NCBI GenBank assembly: GCA_039707465.1
Contig: CM077645.1
Location: 143,283,503 to 143,347,502, forward strand
Origin: Rhabdophis nuchalis
Lineage: Eukaryota > Chordata > Lepidosauria > Squamata > Natricidae
Direction of reading: 5' to 3'
DNA length: 64,000 nucleotides
Shown: positions 31,706 to 41,850 of the stretch, in pieces
Layout: each line of letters opens with the position of its first letter
Numbering within the stretch: position 1 is the stretch's first letter
Notes under the pieces: generated by a model
Database searches by the model: none
The model's input: only the letters and a program-made list of their open reading frames with translations
Told to the model about the DNA's origin: nothing
Program-made: the position numbers and the translations under genes

Positions 31706-33811
31706 CAGACTTTACAAAATAATACACTTTAATAATTAAATACTTTCTCATGCTTATCTTGATGAATGTCTCCACACTGTGATTCAACAAAATAATGTAC
31801 CTTTTTGAGATATAACCTGTTATTTCATTTTATATCTACTTTGCTTTTCCAAGAATATCATCACTCAGGTTCATATTAACACCATTTATTAATGTCTACA
31901 ATGAACATTAACAATTAACATTGTTAGAGAATGAGCTCTTTCACCATTTCTGCAATGACAGTCTCACACACTTTTCAAGTTTTCAGAACCAGACTATGTT
32001 TTCATACCATTGGGCAAATTTCCTAAAGTTAGAGTAAAACCAAGATAGATAATTGAAATCTTCCTTGAAGAAAACTAAAAACAGGGTTTTTTCCCCAAGA
32101 CTTTTAAATTGAACAGGAACCTAGTGTATATTATATCAGCTTGTTAGTCTACCTGAAAAGGTTCTTTTAAATATCTGCTATCTGATTTTTAAAATTAAAT
32201 TTACCAGGTGTTGAATTGGCTTATCTGGATTCAAAGGTTACAGTCTATACTGAGCTACATTTTTCTACTAGTCATTCTTTTTTTTTTTCATTCTTGTTAG
32301 GTGGACCCACCATTGCATGTAAATGTTCCATCCCTAGGGTTAGCCCTCAACCTTTTAAGGCTGATGCGCAGATTTATACCTTCAAGAAAAATGACTGAGC
32401 CGCAGCCACCTTGCATATCTATTATGCTTCCATAATAGACAGGATGATTCACAATGGTCAAATGGTTCTTTGCCATTCCCATTAATGTCCGGTAAAACTA
32501 CAATGACATTAAAGTAGTGCCACATGATTCATGTGGCATTATCATATAATATGTACAATGCGAAATGATCCACAGATGTCTCTTTATGCCACCTGTAACT
32601 CATTCTGAATATGAGTGGGAATAAATAGGATGTCATAGGTCCCACTACCATCATAATGTACCATTGCATTTGCACTTGGTTACTGTAGAAGAAGTGGCAG
32701 AAGCTGGGGAAAGAGTCAGAAGATGAATCAGCCTAGAGTCTGTACCTAGCCACAAGCAAACAAAACCCAATGTCTCTTGAATTCTGTTGACCCTTATCTA
32801 ATGCCAAGATAATGCTAACCATTATTGAATAGATCCTGTGCATAGACATGTTGAGTAATAAATCAGTTTAAGTGGAGCTCCATATGTGGTCCTGATCTTT
32901 CACAACTGGAAGTTACAATCCTTTACACATTATCTTGGTACCAGAGGTATGCCTTTAAATAGAAATTACATAAATAAGTATTTCTACATTTATTTGGGAT
33001 GAAAGGAGAGATATTTCAAAAATGTTATTTTAATTAAGTAGAATATGTTAGGCAGAGAGATTGGTATGTGTGCAAAAGGTGTCAATGGGTATACAAGTAT
33101 AGGCAATGATATTTATGAATCTTTCTATGAATTTTTCCTCTGCATTTTAAAAATTTGTAGCAATTGTAGACAAACCCATTAAGTGTTGGAATCTCAAGGG
33201 AAAAAGGACTTTGTGGTTTGTTTGAAATAAACTACCTACCTTTCCTCTAAAACAAAGCATTTTAATCCATAATATAAGGCCACCTTAATTGCATTTCTTT
33301 AAAACACTGTTAAGTGCATGATAACTTTGAAAACCATGGTTCTAGTTCTGAAAAATGTGCTATTGATTTCATATTGGTTCTACAATCTGATTTCTATTAA
33401 TTGATATTAATATAAAAGCTAAACAAATTTTATTTTTGCTCTCCAAACCAATCTACCTATACATTTTATCCATGTATTTTATTAAAATGTTCAGTTTAAG
33501 GTCAGAAAAATCATTTAATGAAATAAAACATTCTTTCCTTTCCCCATTCTCTTTTAATCTTACTATTGAAAACAGAATACATCCATTTTGATGCAATGGA
33601 TAAGTACAGTACAGGAAAAGAAGAATGAAACATTGGCCAATGAAATAAAGCTATCAGGCATTGTCTTCTTATGGCTTAACCAATCAAATAGCATTTTCAC
33701 CATAGAAAAGACTTAAAGAGTATCATAGTCAAAACAACTGCACATCATAAATACACCTGGTACATAAATATTTGGATTAGGTTACATATTGTTTGAAATG
33801 TTGAATTATAA
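31706..33811. other. Unassigned, repeat-poor sequence
   Basis: About 2.1 kb with no transposon signature. It is a candidate for ancestral non-coding sequence. An inverted GCCACATGATTCATGTGGC hairpin lies at 32519-32537. Confidence 0.45.
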
Positions 33812-34058
33812 ACCAGCAGTGGGGCAGTGGTTAGAATGCAGTACTGCAGGCTATTTCTGCTGGCTGCCAGCTGCCTGTAATTTGGCAGATCAAATCTCAC
33901 CAGGCTCAAGGTTGACTCAGCATTCCATCCTTCTGAAGTGGGTAAAATGAGGACCAGATTGTTGGGGGCAATATGCTGACTCTGTAAACTGCTTAGAGAG
34001 GGCTGTAAAAGCACTGTGAAGTGGTATAAAAGTCTAAGTGCTTATTGTCATTGCTATA
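33812..34058 (+). mobile_element. SINE-1, near full length
   Basis: It has GGGGCAGTGGTTAGAATGCA (A box), TTTGGCAGATCAAATCTCAC (B box), CAAGGTTGACTCAGCATTCC, GTTGGGGGCAATATGCTGAC and the 3' end AAGTCTAAGTGCTTATTG. It is the best uninterrupted reference copy of SINE-1 in this window. Confidence 0.9.
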
Positions 34059-34287
34059 ATCCCCAGATTTTATCCAGGCAAATCTCGAAGTCACTACTAC
34101 CAGGAAAGGTGTTTTAATGCATGAAATTAAGTACAAATAGAGTCTAGACAATGATATCATCATGGAAAATGAGCCAAGAATTGTAAATTGTTTTTACAGA
34201 AAATTCATTTCTTATCAACCATTTATTTTCTACCAAAGGAAATGATTAGTTGACAAAAAATTAGGTGTGTAGAACTTTTTAAAAAAA

Positions 34288-34332
34288 ACTACAATTCTAG
34301 AACTACAATTCTAGATCTACAATTCTAGATCT
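34288..34332. repeat. 15-bp tandem repeat, three units
   Basis: CTACAATTCTAGA(T/A) occurs three times in a row. Confidence 0.9.
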
Positions 34333-34579
34333 ATTAGTGACAGACTAGCTAAAATAGGAATAGAATTACCGGTAAATATGTTTTCACTTTCTCAAAATTA
34401 AATGATGTACATTATGCCATCTTGTATGGTTTGAATATTTTGTTTGAAAAATTGTTTCATTGAAGATACTCTTATGACCACTTACAAGTAGCTTTTCTTT
34501 ATTATCATTTTTGTTGGTCACACAGTTAGCCAGATGTTTAGACAGGATTTGTTATTCTGATCCACCTATAAAGTCCTCC

Positions 34580-34830
34580 TCAAGAACCTGGCACAAGAAA
34601 ATGTTGATTTTTGATGGTGCTAAAGGTATTGTTGCAAGATGGACAGTTTTTAACCCATCTTTTTATTAGAAATTGTTGAGAATATTTGTAGCTAGGGTTG
34701 TAGTTTTGGCATGGGTCTGGTCTCTGAGCTTGCTGTTTAGCTCCCAGACATTTCATTACCAAACTTCAGTGAGAGTTTTGGGTGAAGTATCTTGTCCATT
34801 TATATAGGTCCAGGTTGGTTGGTTGGTCTA
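34580..34830 (-). mobile_element. Possible Penelope-like element 3' fragment
   Basis: Minus-strand text CACTGAAGTTTGGTAATGAA followed by ATGTCTGGGAGC is reminiscent of a recurrent vertebrate retroelement end. It lies head to head with the PLE endonuclease relic downstream. Assignment is from memory and weak. Confidence 0.4.
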
Positions 34831-34925
34831 ACGACTGGTTGAATCACAAGGCTGATCAAGTCACAAGGCTGATTGAATCAGAAGACTGGTTGAATCAGAA
34901 GACTGATTCTGGTCTTGTGACTTTG
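34830..34925. repeat. Degenerate minisatellite, about 16-18 bp unit
   Basis: Variants of GACTGGTTGAATCAGAA and AAGGCTGATTGAATCA recur about five times in roughly 95 bp. Confidence 0.75.
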
Positions 34926-35089
34926 TGACTTTTGACTGGTTGCTATGAGGCTGAATTTCAACTGGTGAGGGGATGGTTAGTTCTATCTTTGGTTGGTGAT
35001 TCGGATGGTCTGCTTCCTTATGGGTTCATATACTGGTTCTAAGTTAAGGGCACATCAGAAGTGGCTGCCAGGCCACTATCAGGAACAAC

Positions 35090-36125
35090 AATAGCCACAA
35101 ACCCAAGTTTACACTCAAACAGGAACTTAGAAAGATCAAAGAAGGAAGATAGCACCAACATAATATACAGAATCAGTTGCAACAATTGTAACCAGATCTA
35201 CATCAGGTAGACAGGCTAATAGTTACAAACCAGAATCCATGAACACCAGGTGAATTTCAAATGAGGTGCAAATGAGAGCACCAGGTGCTCTCTACATGGG
35301 GCTCCCCTTGAAGAGCACCCGGAGGCTTCAACTGGTCCAGAATGCGGCCGCACAGATAATTATGGGAGTGATGCAACGCTCCCATGTAACACCCCTCCTG
35401 CGCGAGCTGCACTGGCTTCCGGTGGTTTTCCGGGTGCAATTCAAGGTGTTGGTTACTATCTTTAAAGCGTTCCATGGCTTAGGACTGGGGTACTTACGAG
35501 ATCACCTTCTGCCAACAAGAGCCTCCCACCGGCCAGTACGCTCCCATAGAGAGAGTCTCCTCATGGTGCCGTCGGCTAGACAATGTCAACTGGTGACACC
35601 CAGGGAGAGAGCCTTCTCTGTGGGAGCACCTGTCCTCTGGTATGAATTGCCCCCAGAATTAAGAACTATCCCTGACTTACGCACCTTCCGCCGTGGTCTC
35701 AAAACCTTTTTCTTCCAACAAGCCAGGCTGGCATAAAACATGATTTTTAAAATCAATTTTTTATTAATTTTAATCAGGGTTAGTTTGGGATTTTTTCTAC
35801 GTTTCGGCCAAAGTTTAATATGTCTTTTAAAAGCTTTTTTTAACTTTTATATATTTGTTTTTATTCTGGCTGTACACCACCCTGAGTCCTTCGGGAGGTG
35901 GGCAGTATAAAAAACCAATAAAACTCAAACTCAAAACTCAAATGGCATGAGCCAAATCACCAATCACACCAGCAAGAAACAACACCAGTTCCACTGGGAC
36001 AAAGCCAAAGTGCTGCCTGTGAATTTACTGAAGCCTGGCATTCTACCAATGAGTCCATCAACAAACACATTGACTTAGAACCAGAGTATGTATTTCCCTA
36101 CAATCAAAAGTCTGTGAAGCAGATG
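35090..36125 (+). pseudogene. Penelope-like element GIY-YIG endonuclease relic, split by L2
   Basis: PLEs encode a reverse transcriptase followed by a GIY-YIG nuclease that nicks the target. Before the L2, the plus strand decodes to a chain containing STNIIYRISCNNCNQIYIR and, after a stop, TRIHEHQVNFK. This matches the family pattern IIYRI.C..C...YIG.TG...RI.EH. The G of YIG is replaced by R. After the L2 (from 35939) the C-terminal part reads with shifts HEPNHQSHQ and FHWDKAKVL, then ESINKHIDLEPEYV. No RT domain is present. Stops and shifts make it inactive. Confidence 0.78.
35288..35938 (+). mobile_element. L2 LINE 3' fragment inside the PLE relic
   Basis: It starts near TGCTCTCTACATGGGGCTCC (L2 ORF2 block SLYMGLPLKST). 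The C-terminal 150 codons are open to TAA at 35734-35736 (NAAAQIIMG, ELHWLPVVFRVQFKVL, DLRTFRRGLK). The L2 3' UTR follows (CACCCTGAGTCCTTCGGG), with an unusual tail of CAAACT/CAAAA units. Confidence 0.93.
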
Positions 36126-36129
36126 GGCT

Positions 36130-36240
36130 GAAGGAGAATGGGACTCACCCCAAATCACCAAGATCGTTTTCATATCTAAGACAGGCTTAAAACTCACAGT
36201 CTCCTGGTTTGTAGGCCAGCACCTTCACTACTACGTCAAA
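36130..36240 (-). mobile_element. SINE-2 fragment
   Basis: On the minus strand: GGTGCTGGCCTACAAACCAG, then GACTGTGAGTTTTAAGCC. It is a head and B-box portion only. Confidence 0.65.
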
Positions 36241-36714
36241 CTGGTTATCATATTTAATATATGTTTATAATAATTCCAATCAAAACAAAATAGTGGTCAC
36301 TGGATTTATTTTATGCAAATCCATACTTGTTTCTACAATATTGTTTAACTGTGATCTACTCTTGAGATATGTATTTGAAAAAGAGAATTTATGTTATGCT
36401 ATTATTTCAACCTTATATTAATCTCCACCTTTACTCTGTATAAGATATATTAAATCTTTAAATGATAAAGCAGTTTTATAGGCTTATTGATTAACACTTG
36501 CTGATTAAAAGATTTAACCTCACTACTTGTTGCAACATCTCATAAATAGCAGCAAAAGGTAAAGCAAAGTTTGTGGGTGTGGAAGAAAAAGAGAGAAAAA
36601 GATTGTTCTCAATTTCAAAATGAGGTCACCCATTTTATATATTTATAACATGCATTTTTATAGTTTCCAAAATGGAACACGGTTGAAAGAAAGAAATATA
36701 AATATATTTTGAAT
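36241..36714. other. Unassigned AT-rich sequence
   Basis: Nothing recognised. Confidence 0.5.
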
Positions 36715-36905
36715 CTTTAAACTTATGGGAGACTGTAAATTCTAGTTCCACCTAAGCCATGAAAAGTGACCTTGAACTAATCAATCTCTCTTAGCTCGAC
36801 TCACCACACAGGATTGCTATTGTGGAAAAATAGGAGGAGGAAGGTGTGTTAGACATGCTGTTCACCTAATAGAAATGGCATAAATATATAAACTAAAATA
36901 ACCTA
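36715..36905 (+). mobile_element. SINE-2-type fragment with 3' tail
   Basis: AATTCTAGTTCCACCTAAGC and GTGACCTTGAACTAATC correspond to the SINE-2 B-box and body. CACACAGGATTGCTATTGTGG and AATAGGAGGAGGAAGG make up the tail block that often follows it. Confidence 0.65.
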
Positions 36906-37429
36906 AGTAAATCTGGACCAAGCCACATGTTCCAAGTTTTCCAAAATGAAGCTATTTCTGGTGCATCACTGTATCAGTGCAACCCTTAGTAACTTAATAG
37001 TATACACATTGCTACTCACTAAATAAGCCCCTGCAAAAGGTTACTAATTCTTATCTTAGATAAAATTTAAAAACAAAACGTTTAAGCTAAATTCACAATC
37101 AGATAACATTGAATTATTCTGTGTATAGCAAATGTGTCACCATACTGTAGTGCAGGATTACACAATCTGGTTTCTCTATCATTGATATATTTCCATTTAT
37201 GGCTCTTCCACCTACTTGATGTTCAGCACATTAACTATAGTCAGATCTTTTCCTGCTTAAAATCCTTAGCAAATGTAAGCAAAGATTCAGAGTCAGTTGC
37301 TTCAGTAGCAAATGGTTTTAATGGTTAATGATTTTTGCTTATGTTTTTGTTTTTGCTTATGTTTTAAATAAAATAGTTAATAATTAAAATATTATCTAGT
37401 CTTTATTTAATATCCTGTGGCTATCATGG
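36906..37429. other. Unassigned sequence
   Basis: Nothing recognised. Confidence 0.5.
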
Positions 37430-37586
37430 ATTGTTTATCTTATGATTTATGATTATTGTATTTTATGATTATGATATGATGTATCACTTGTTGCTTGTAT
37501 GTATGCTAAAAGTGTAGGCACCGGAGACAAATTCCTTGTGTATCCAATCACACTTGGCTAATAAAGAATTCTATTCTATTCTTTAG
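37430..37586 (+). mobile_element. CR1-L3 (Snake1-like) LINE 3' end with (ATTCT)n tail
   Basis: GGAGACAAATTCCTTGTGTA and ATCACACTTGGCTAATAAAG lead into ATTCTATTCTATTCT. As I recall the literature, snake CR1-L3 copies seed AATAG-type microsatellites, and AATAG is the reverse complement of this unit. Only the 3' UTR is present. Confidence 0.75.
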
Positions 37587-38114
37587 AAAGAAATAGACAG
37601 GATAAATAAATAGATCATGACTATCTAGCCAAAAAATGGCAAAAATAAAACCTGAAACTATAAGATATTTTCTTTTGGTGTATAAAATGCATTACTTAGG
37701 ACTACTACTTTAAAAAGTGAAAGAAATGTTGTTCAACTGTTCAGTTGTTTCAGACCCTGACCCTATACACTTTATTTCACCAGGGTTATCTGTCAGTAAC
37801 TGCTTTTAGAGTTCTTATAACCTTATGCTTGTGTCATCAGTGATACCATCTCACCACCGTTTCTTCTGTCAAACTCTTTTTTGATTGCTTTCCATTTTTC
37901 CAAGCATCAAAATCCTCTCCAATGACTCTTGCCCTATCATTATGTGCCCCAAATATTTTAGCTTATTTATTCCTTGGCCCACTGAGCAATCTGAGATTAC
38001 CTACTGTTGAAATCCTTGTTTTTCTTGCAATCCAGGGCAGTCTCATTACTTTTCAAAGCACAATTCATAGGCATTAATTATTTTCTCCATTCACAGCCAT
38101 ATGTTTATAAATGG
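37587..38114. other. Unassigned sequence
   Basis: Nothing recognised. Confidence 0.5.
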
Positions 38115-38262
38115 GAAAAACAGAATCTTGTCTTGAAGAGGCTTGGATGAGAAGTGAAATGTCTTCAAAGAAAAACCAGAAAGTCCATTTGCCTCTTGAA
38201 AAAGCACCTTTGGGACAACCATGATCTGGATGACTGAGAAACTACATAGACAGAATCTTGTC
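38115..38262 (+). mobile_element. PLE 3' terminal fragment
   Basis: It carries the block shared with 40575-40694, 40800-40965, 51686-52021 and 57796-58255: TTGGATGAGAAGTGAAATGT, AGAAAGTCCATTTGCCTCTT and AAAAAGCACCTTTGGGACAA. Linking this block to the PLE rests on recollection of such ends; the block itself is certain. Confidence 0.65.
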
Positions 38263-38329
38263 TTGATTTGTCATAGGCCATATTCATGTAGTTACATGGC
38301 AACCTCTTGTTCTGGCACAAACAATGTAC

Positions 38330-38815
38330 CTTTAATTTAATTTAATTTAATTTATTAGACTTATAAACCGCAACCTATCTCCCCAAAGTGACTCAAGGCA
38401 GTGCACAGGAAGTTAAAACAATATAAATATAAATAGATATATGCAACCATACAAAATATACCACAATAAAACTAATTAAATTTAATAAGCCCTGTGCTAA
38501 AAATTTAATAAAACCCCCTAATTAAAACTTCACCCAATTTAACACAGTCTATATACAATGGGCCCGAGGACTAGGCCAGGCCGGCTAGATGGAATAAGTG
38601 CGTCTTCAGTCACTGGCGGAAGAGGCGGAGGTCCGAGATGGTCCGGAGTTTGGGGGGGAAGGTCGTTCCAGAGGGCTGGGCCCACCACAGAGAAGGCCCT
38701 TCCCCTGGGGGTCGCCAACCGGCATTGCCCGGCCGATGGCACCCGGAGAAGGCCCTCTCTGTGGGAGCGAACCGGTCAAAGGGATGTATGAGGCAGGAGA
38801 TGGTGCCCTGATAAG
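38330..38815 (-). mobile_element. L2 LINE 3' fragment with (AATTT)n tail
   Basis: The tail is four or five TTTAA units at 38332-38355. The inverse 3' UTR follows (CCCCAAAGTGACTCAAGGCA). The ORF2 C-terminus reads on the minus strand as SLRPFDRF (altered), RAFSVVGPALWNDLPP and DLRLFRQ. Frameshifts are present, and it is truncated just upstream of the SLRPI block. Confidence 0.9.
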
Positions 38816-40420
38816 ATGCACATCTTACTGCACATCTGGAGTATTTCTGCACTGCTATCTTTACAGCTTTGGTTGCAATTTGTGATTTCCTACAATAAAT
38901 TTCACACCTACTCAACAGTATCCACCATATACAGAGATTTCTTTGTTCATCATATACAACATTCAGATTAGTGCATCACACAGGCTAAAGAAGTATAAGA
39001 CCCAAGTCTTTTCACTTACACTTTCAATTTACAGATGTGAGTTAGAATCTACTAAATATTTTTCTCTCTAAATTCTAGAAGGTCTACATTTTAATCTGGA
39101 CTAACTGCAGGGAATACAGAACCAAACCACTTGGAAGAAAACAGCAGCTGAATCAGAATTCAGAAATCCTTTCATCTTGGTGTCTATAAAAAGACTGAAC
39201 ATTTTTCATGGCTTTACGGGGTCCCCTACCCCTTCTAAATCATTTCAATGTTACTGATTACATTTAAGGATGCCTAAGACATTGTGCTGTTAGTGGGCCT
39301 GAAGATGCACTGTTGAGAGTTTTTGAGAAATGTGAGTGATAACATGTTGAAATCACTGCACAACTTTACTGTCATAAAGGAGAAATGTGTAGATTTGGCT
39401 GACTCCCAACAGGAAGATGAGCTGCCTCGTTTTGTAGTGTTTGAAGGCATTAATGTTAAATTTGCCCAGTGGGAAGACCAGTTAAATGGAAAATTACAGT
39501 ATTTCAAGCATAAAAAATAAGCCTCTGCTGCACATCATCAGCCTCTGATCTCAAGTAAACATTATTAGACCTTCCTCCTGGTTGCATTTCTGCAGCCAGA
39601 GGTAAATAGGCAGCATACATATTTTAGGATTCAAATAAGCACAAAATGCTCCATTAAAATCCATTGCTATTGTAAACTTAAGACAAAAACAAAAAGCATT
39701 TTATATATAAAAATATACGCTTGCGTAACTCCCTAAAGCATCCCCAAGTAAAATGCCAGATCTATTCATTCCATTGTCTCTTTTATAAGGGCTTGGGTGT
39801 GAAATATAAAACAACGCTCAAATAGCTTTATAAGGGACTGGGCAATAAAATAAAACAAGACCTGTCTGCATTAAAGTGTAAACGCTAGGGAAAAGTTACA
39901 ATTCATTAGCTCTACTCTGACAAATTAAAGCCCTGTGTGAATATTGATCCTGAATTTTTAACAAAATATCTGAAAAGCAGACTAAATCCAGAGCTAAAGA
40001 CTGCAAACTTTATTTGATTTGGAAGGGAAATAGGCTTAAAAAGAAAGAAGGAAAAAGACTGAAAGGCATCCTTTAAATAGAGCTTAGCAGAAGAGGATTA
40101 GGATTTAAAATGATAGCATAATATTTGCAGGTCATTACAGTAAGAAGCCCACATCAAAAAGGACAGATTGGTTTCATTTACTTGCTAGACAAAATGAATG
40201 CAGAACTGCTCTATTGTATTTGCATCCTGGGCCCGCCTTCTAATAAGTACTGAATTGTCCCTATTGTGCAAAAGACGCACATGTCTGTGAGATAGGGAAG
40301 ATTAGAAGCTTGAGCAAAGAAGAATGCAAATATTTAATTTCTATTCATAACTTACCTTCTGAGTATTTTCCATAAAACAATTGCTCTGTTTGCCTCCAGA
40401 TAGGTATACGGTAAGGTATC
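38816..40420. other. Repeat-poor interval
   Basis: About 1.6 kb with no transposon signature, mostly AT-rich. It may hold ancestral non-coding sequence. The only coding-like item is the 65-codon frame at 39323. Confidence 0.45.
39323..39520 (+). other. Unidentified 65-codon frame with protein-like composition
   Basis: It reads MRNVSDNMLKSLHNFTVIKE, continues through QQEDELPRFVVFEGINV and ends LNGKLQYFKHKK then TAA at 39518-39520. The composition is balanced and not repeat-like, unlike most random frames here. In-frame codons upstream (EFLRNV) continue to a TGA at about 39312, which would fit a processed pseudogene or a last exon. I do not recognise the protein. Confidence 0.3.
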
Positions 40421-40428
40421 TTGTATAG

Positions 40429-40563
40429 CAGGGGTCGCCAACCTTTGCAACTTTAAGTCTGAAGAACTTCAGCTCCCAGACTTCTCCAGCCAGCAAAGCT
40501 GGCTGGAGAATTCTGGGAGCTGAAGTCCTTCAGACTTAAAGTTGCAAAGGTTGGAGACCCCTG
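40429..40563. mobile_element. hAT-hairpin MITE, TSD TTGTATAG
   Basis: A 135-bp near-perfect hairpin: CAGGGGTCGCCAACCTTTGC at the left is mirrored by GCAAAGGTTGGAGACCCCTG at the right. TTGTATAG is duplicated at 40421-40428 and 40564-40571. Same subfamily as 54545 and 55483. Confidence 0.95.
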
Positions 40564-40574
40564 TTGTATAGGAG

Positions 40575-41069
40575 ATTTCTATGGAGATTCTCAATCATCC
40601 AGATCATGGTTGTTCCAAAGGTGCTTTTTCAAGAGGCAACTGGACTTTCTGTTTTTTCTTGGAAGACATTTCACTTCTCATCCAAGAAGCTTCTACGAAG
40701 TGATATATAAGTCTAAGTGCTATTCATACATGGCCAATAGTTGAGATTTTTGTTGGGGTCTCAGGAACCTTGTTATTCAGATATATGCATCTTCATACTT
40801 TCTTTGAAGACATTTCGCTTCGCATCCAAGAAGCTTCTTCAGAGCTGAAGAACCTTCTTGGATGAGAAGCAAAACGTCTTCAAAGAAAAAAGAAAGAAAG
40901 TCCAATTGCCTCTTGAAAAAGCATCTTTGGGACTTATATCGGAGAGTTTTCATGATCCAAGTATCATTCTCTCTACTGAGACTTTGAGATGCGTATATCT
41001 GAATACAAAGGTTCCTGAGACCCCCAACAAAAATCTCAACTATTGGCCATGTATGAATAGCACTTAGAC
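40575..41069. mobile_element. PLE 3' ends in inverted array, with inverted SINE-end duplication
   Basis: In order: a PLE 3' block on the minus strand (40575-40694); a SINE-1 3' end plus flank (40695-40793); PLE 3' blocks head to head (minus 40800-40835, plus about 40837-40965); then an inverted copy of the same SINE end plus flank (40986-41069). The 83-bp arms 40711-40793 and 40986-41069 match with few differences (GTCTAAGTGCTATTCATACA against TGTATGAATAGCACTTAGAC). The PLE pieces are 3' termini only. Confidence 0.75.
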
Positions 41070-41257
41070 TTTTTACCATTTTTCAGTGCTTTACAGGTCT
41101 CTCTAAGCAGTTTACAGACCACCAACAATTTGGGTCTTTGTTTTCCAACCTCAGAAGGATGAAAGGCTGAGTCAACCTTGAGCCAATCAGACTCAAACTC
41201 GTGGCAGTGATCAGTGAGTTAGCCTGCAATATTGCATTCTAACCACTGCTCCACCAC
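41060..41257 (-). mobile_element. SINE-1 copy
   Basis: On the minus strand: GTGGTGGAGCAGTGGTTAGA, CAAGGTTGACTCAGCCTTTC, CAAATTGTTGGTGGTC, and the 3' end GTCTAAGTGCTATTC. This end is shared with the inverted duplication at 40711. Confidence 0.85.
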
Positions 41258-41581
41258 AACTTCATTACCAGAATGAATATGTTGGTGAATAAATTGTTTA
41301 TAGGTAAACCAACTGAAACAAAATCTGATCATTCTAGTTTGCCTGGAAAAGTGGGGTTATTTTTTTGTAAAGTGGGTAGCTGTCTAACTTGACATCTGAT
41401 GGCTGAGTCAATGGGTTTTCTTTTGTCCAGGGAGATGTGTCTGGATTGGGGGATTTTAACCTGACCTTCCACCAAATTCTCCTTCACAACCTTTGTGGTG
41501 GTGGTTAAATGTTTATCCTGCCTTTTAATTTATTTGTTTTATTTATTTATATCCCACTTTTATTATATTATAGGTTTAGAA

Positions 41582-41673
41582 CAGGGGTTCCCAAACTTGG
41601 CAACAGAGCTGGCTGGAGAATTCTGGATGTTGAAGTCCACAAGTCTTAAAGTTGCCAAGTTTGGGAACCCCTG
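41582..41673. mobile_element. hAT-hairpin MITE (short), TSD GTTTAGAA
   Basis: A 92-bp element starting CAGGGGTTCCCAAACTTGGC and ending GCCAAGTTTGGGAACCCCTG, a perfect 20-bp terminal inversion. GTTTAGAA is duplicated at 41574-41581 and 41674-41681. The left arm is internally deleted relative to the right. Confidence 0.95.
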
Positions 41674-41687
41674 GTTTAGAACATACC

Positions 41688-41850
41688 TAGCATACCACAG
41701 CAACAACCCTATGAGATGAGTTGTGCTGAGTAAATGACCGGCCCATGGTCACCCAGCTGGCTTTCATGCCTCAATTGGGACTAGAACTCACAATCTCCTA
41801 GTTTCTAGACCAGCATCTTAACGACTATATAACACTTGTTCCCTCTTTAA
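41688..41850 (-). mobile_element. SINE-2 copy
   Basis: On the minus strand: GTTAAGATGCTGGTCTAGAA (A box region), GATTGTGAGTTCTAGTCCC (B box), AGCCAGCTGGGTGACCATGG. It is truncated after the body. Confidence 0.82.

Noticed and set aside
33812..34058. tRNA-like promoter boxes in SINE heads as tRNA genes
   Set aside because: They do not fold into a full cloverleaf by eye and continue into SINE bodies. No functional tRNA or rRNA was found in the window.
34830..34925. Repeat array as a CRISPR-like array
   Set aside because: The units are contiguous and degenerate with no spacers, and the genome is vertebrate.
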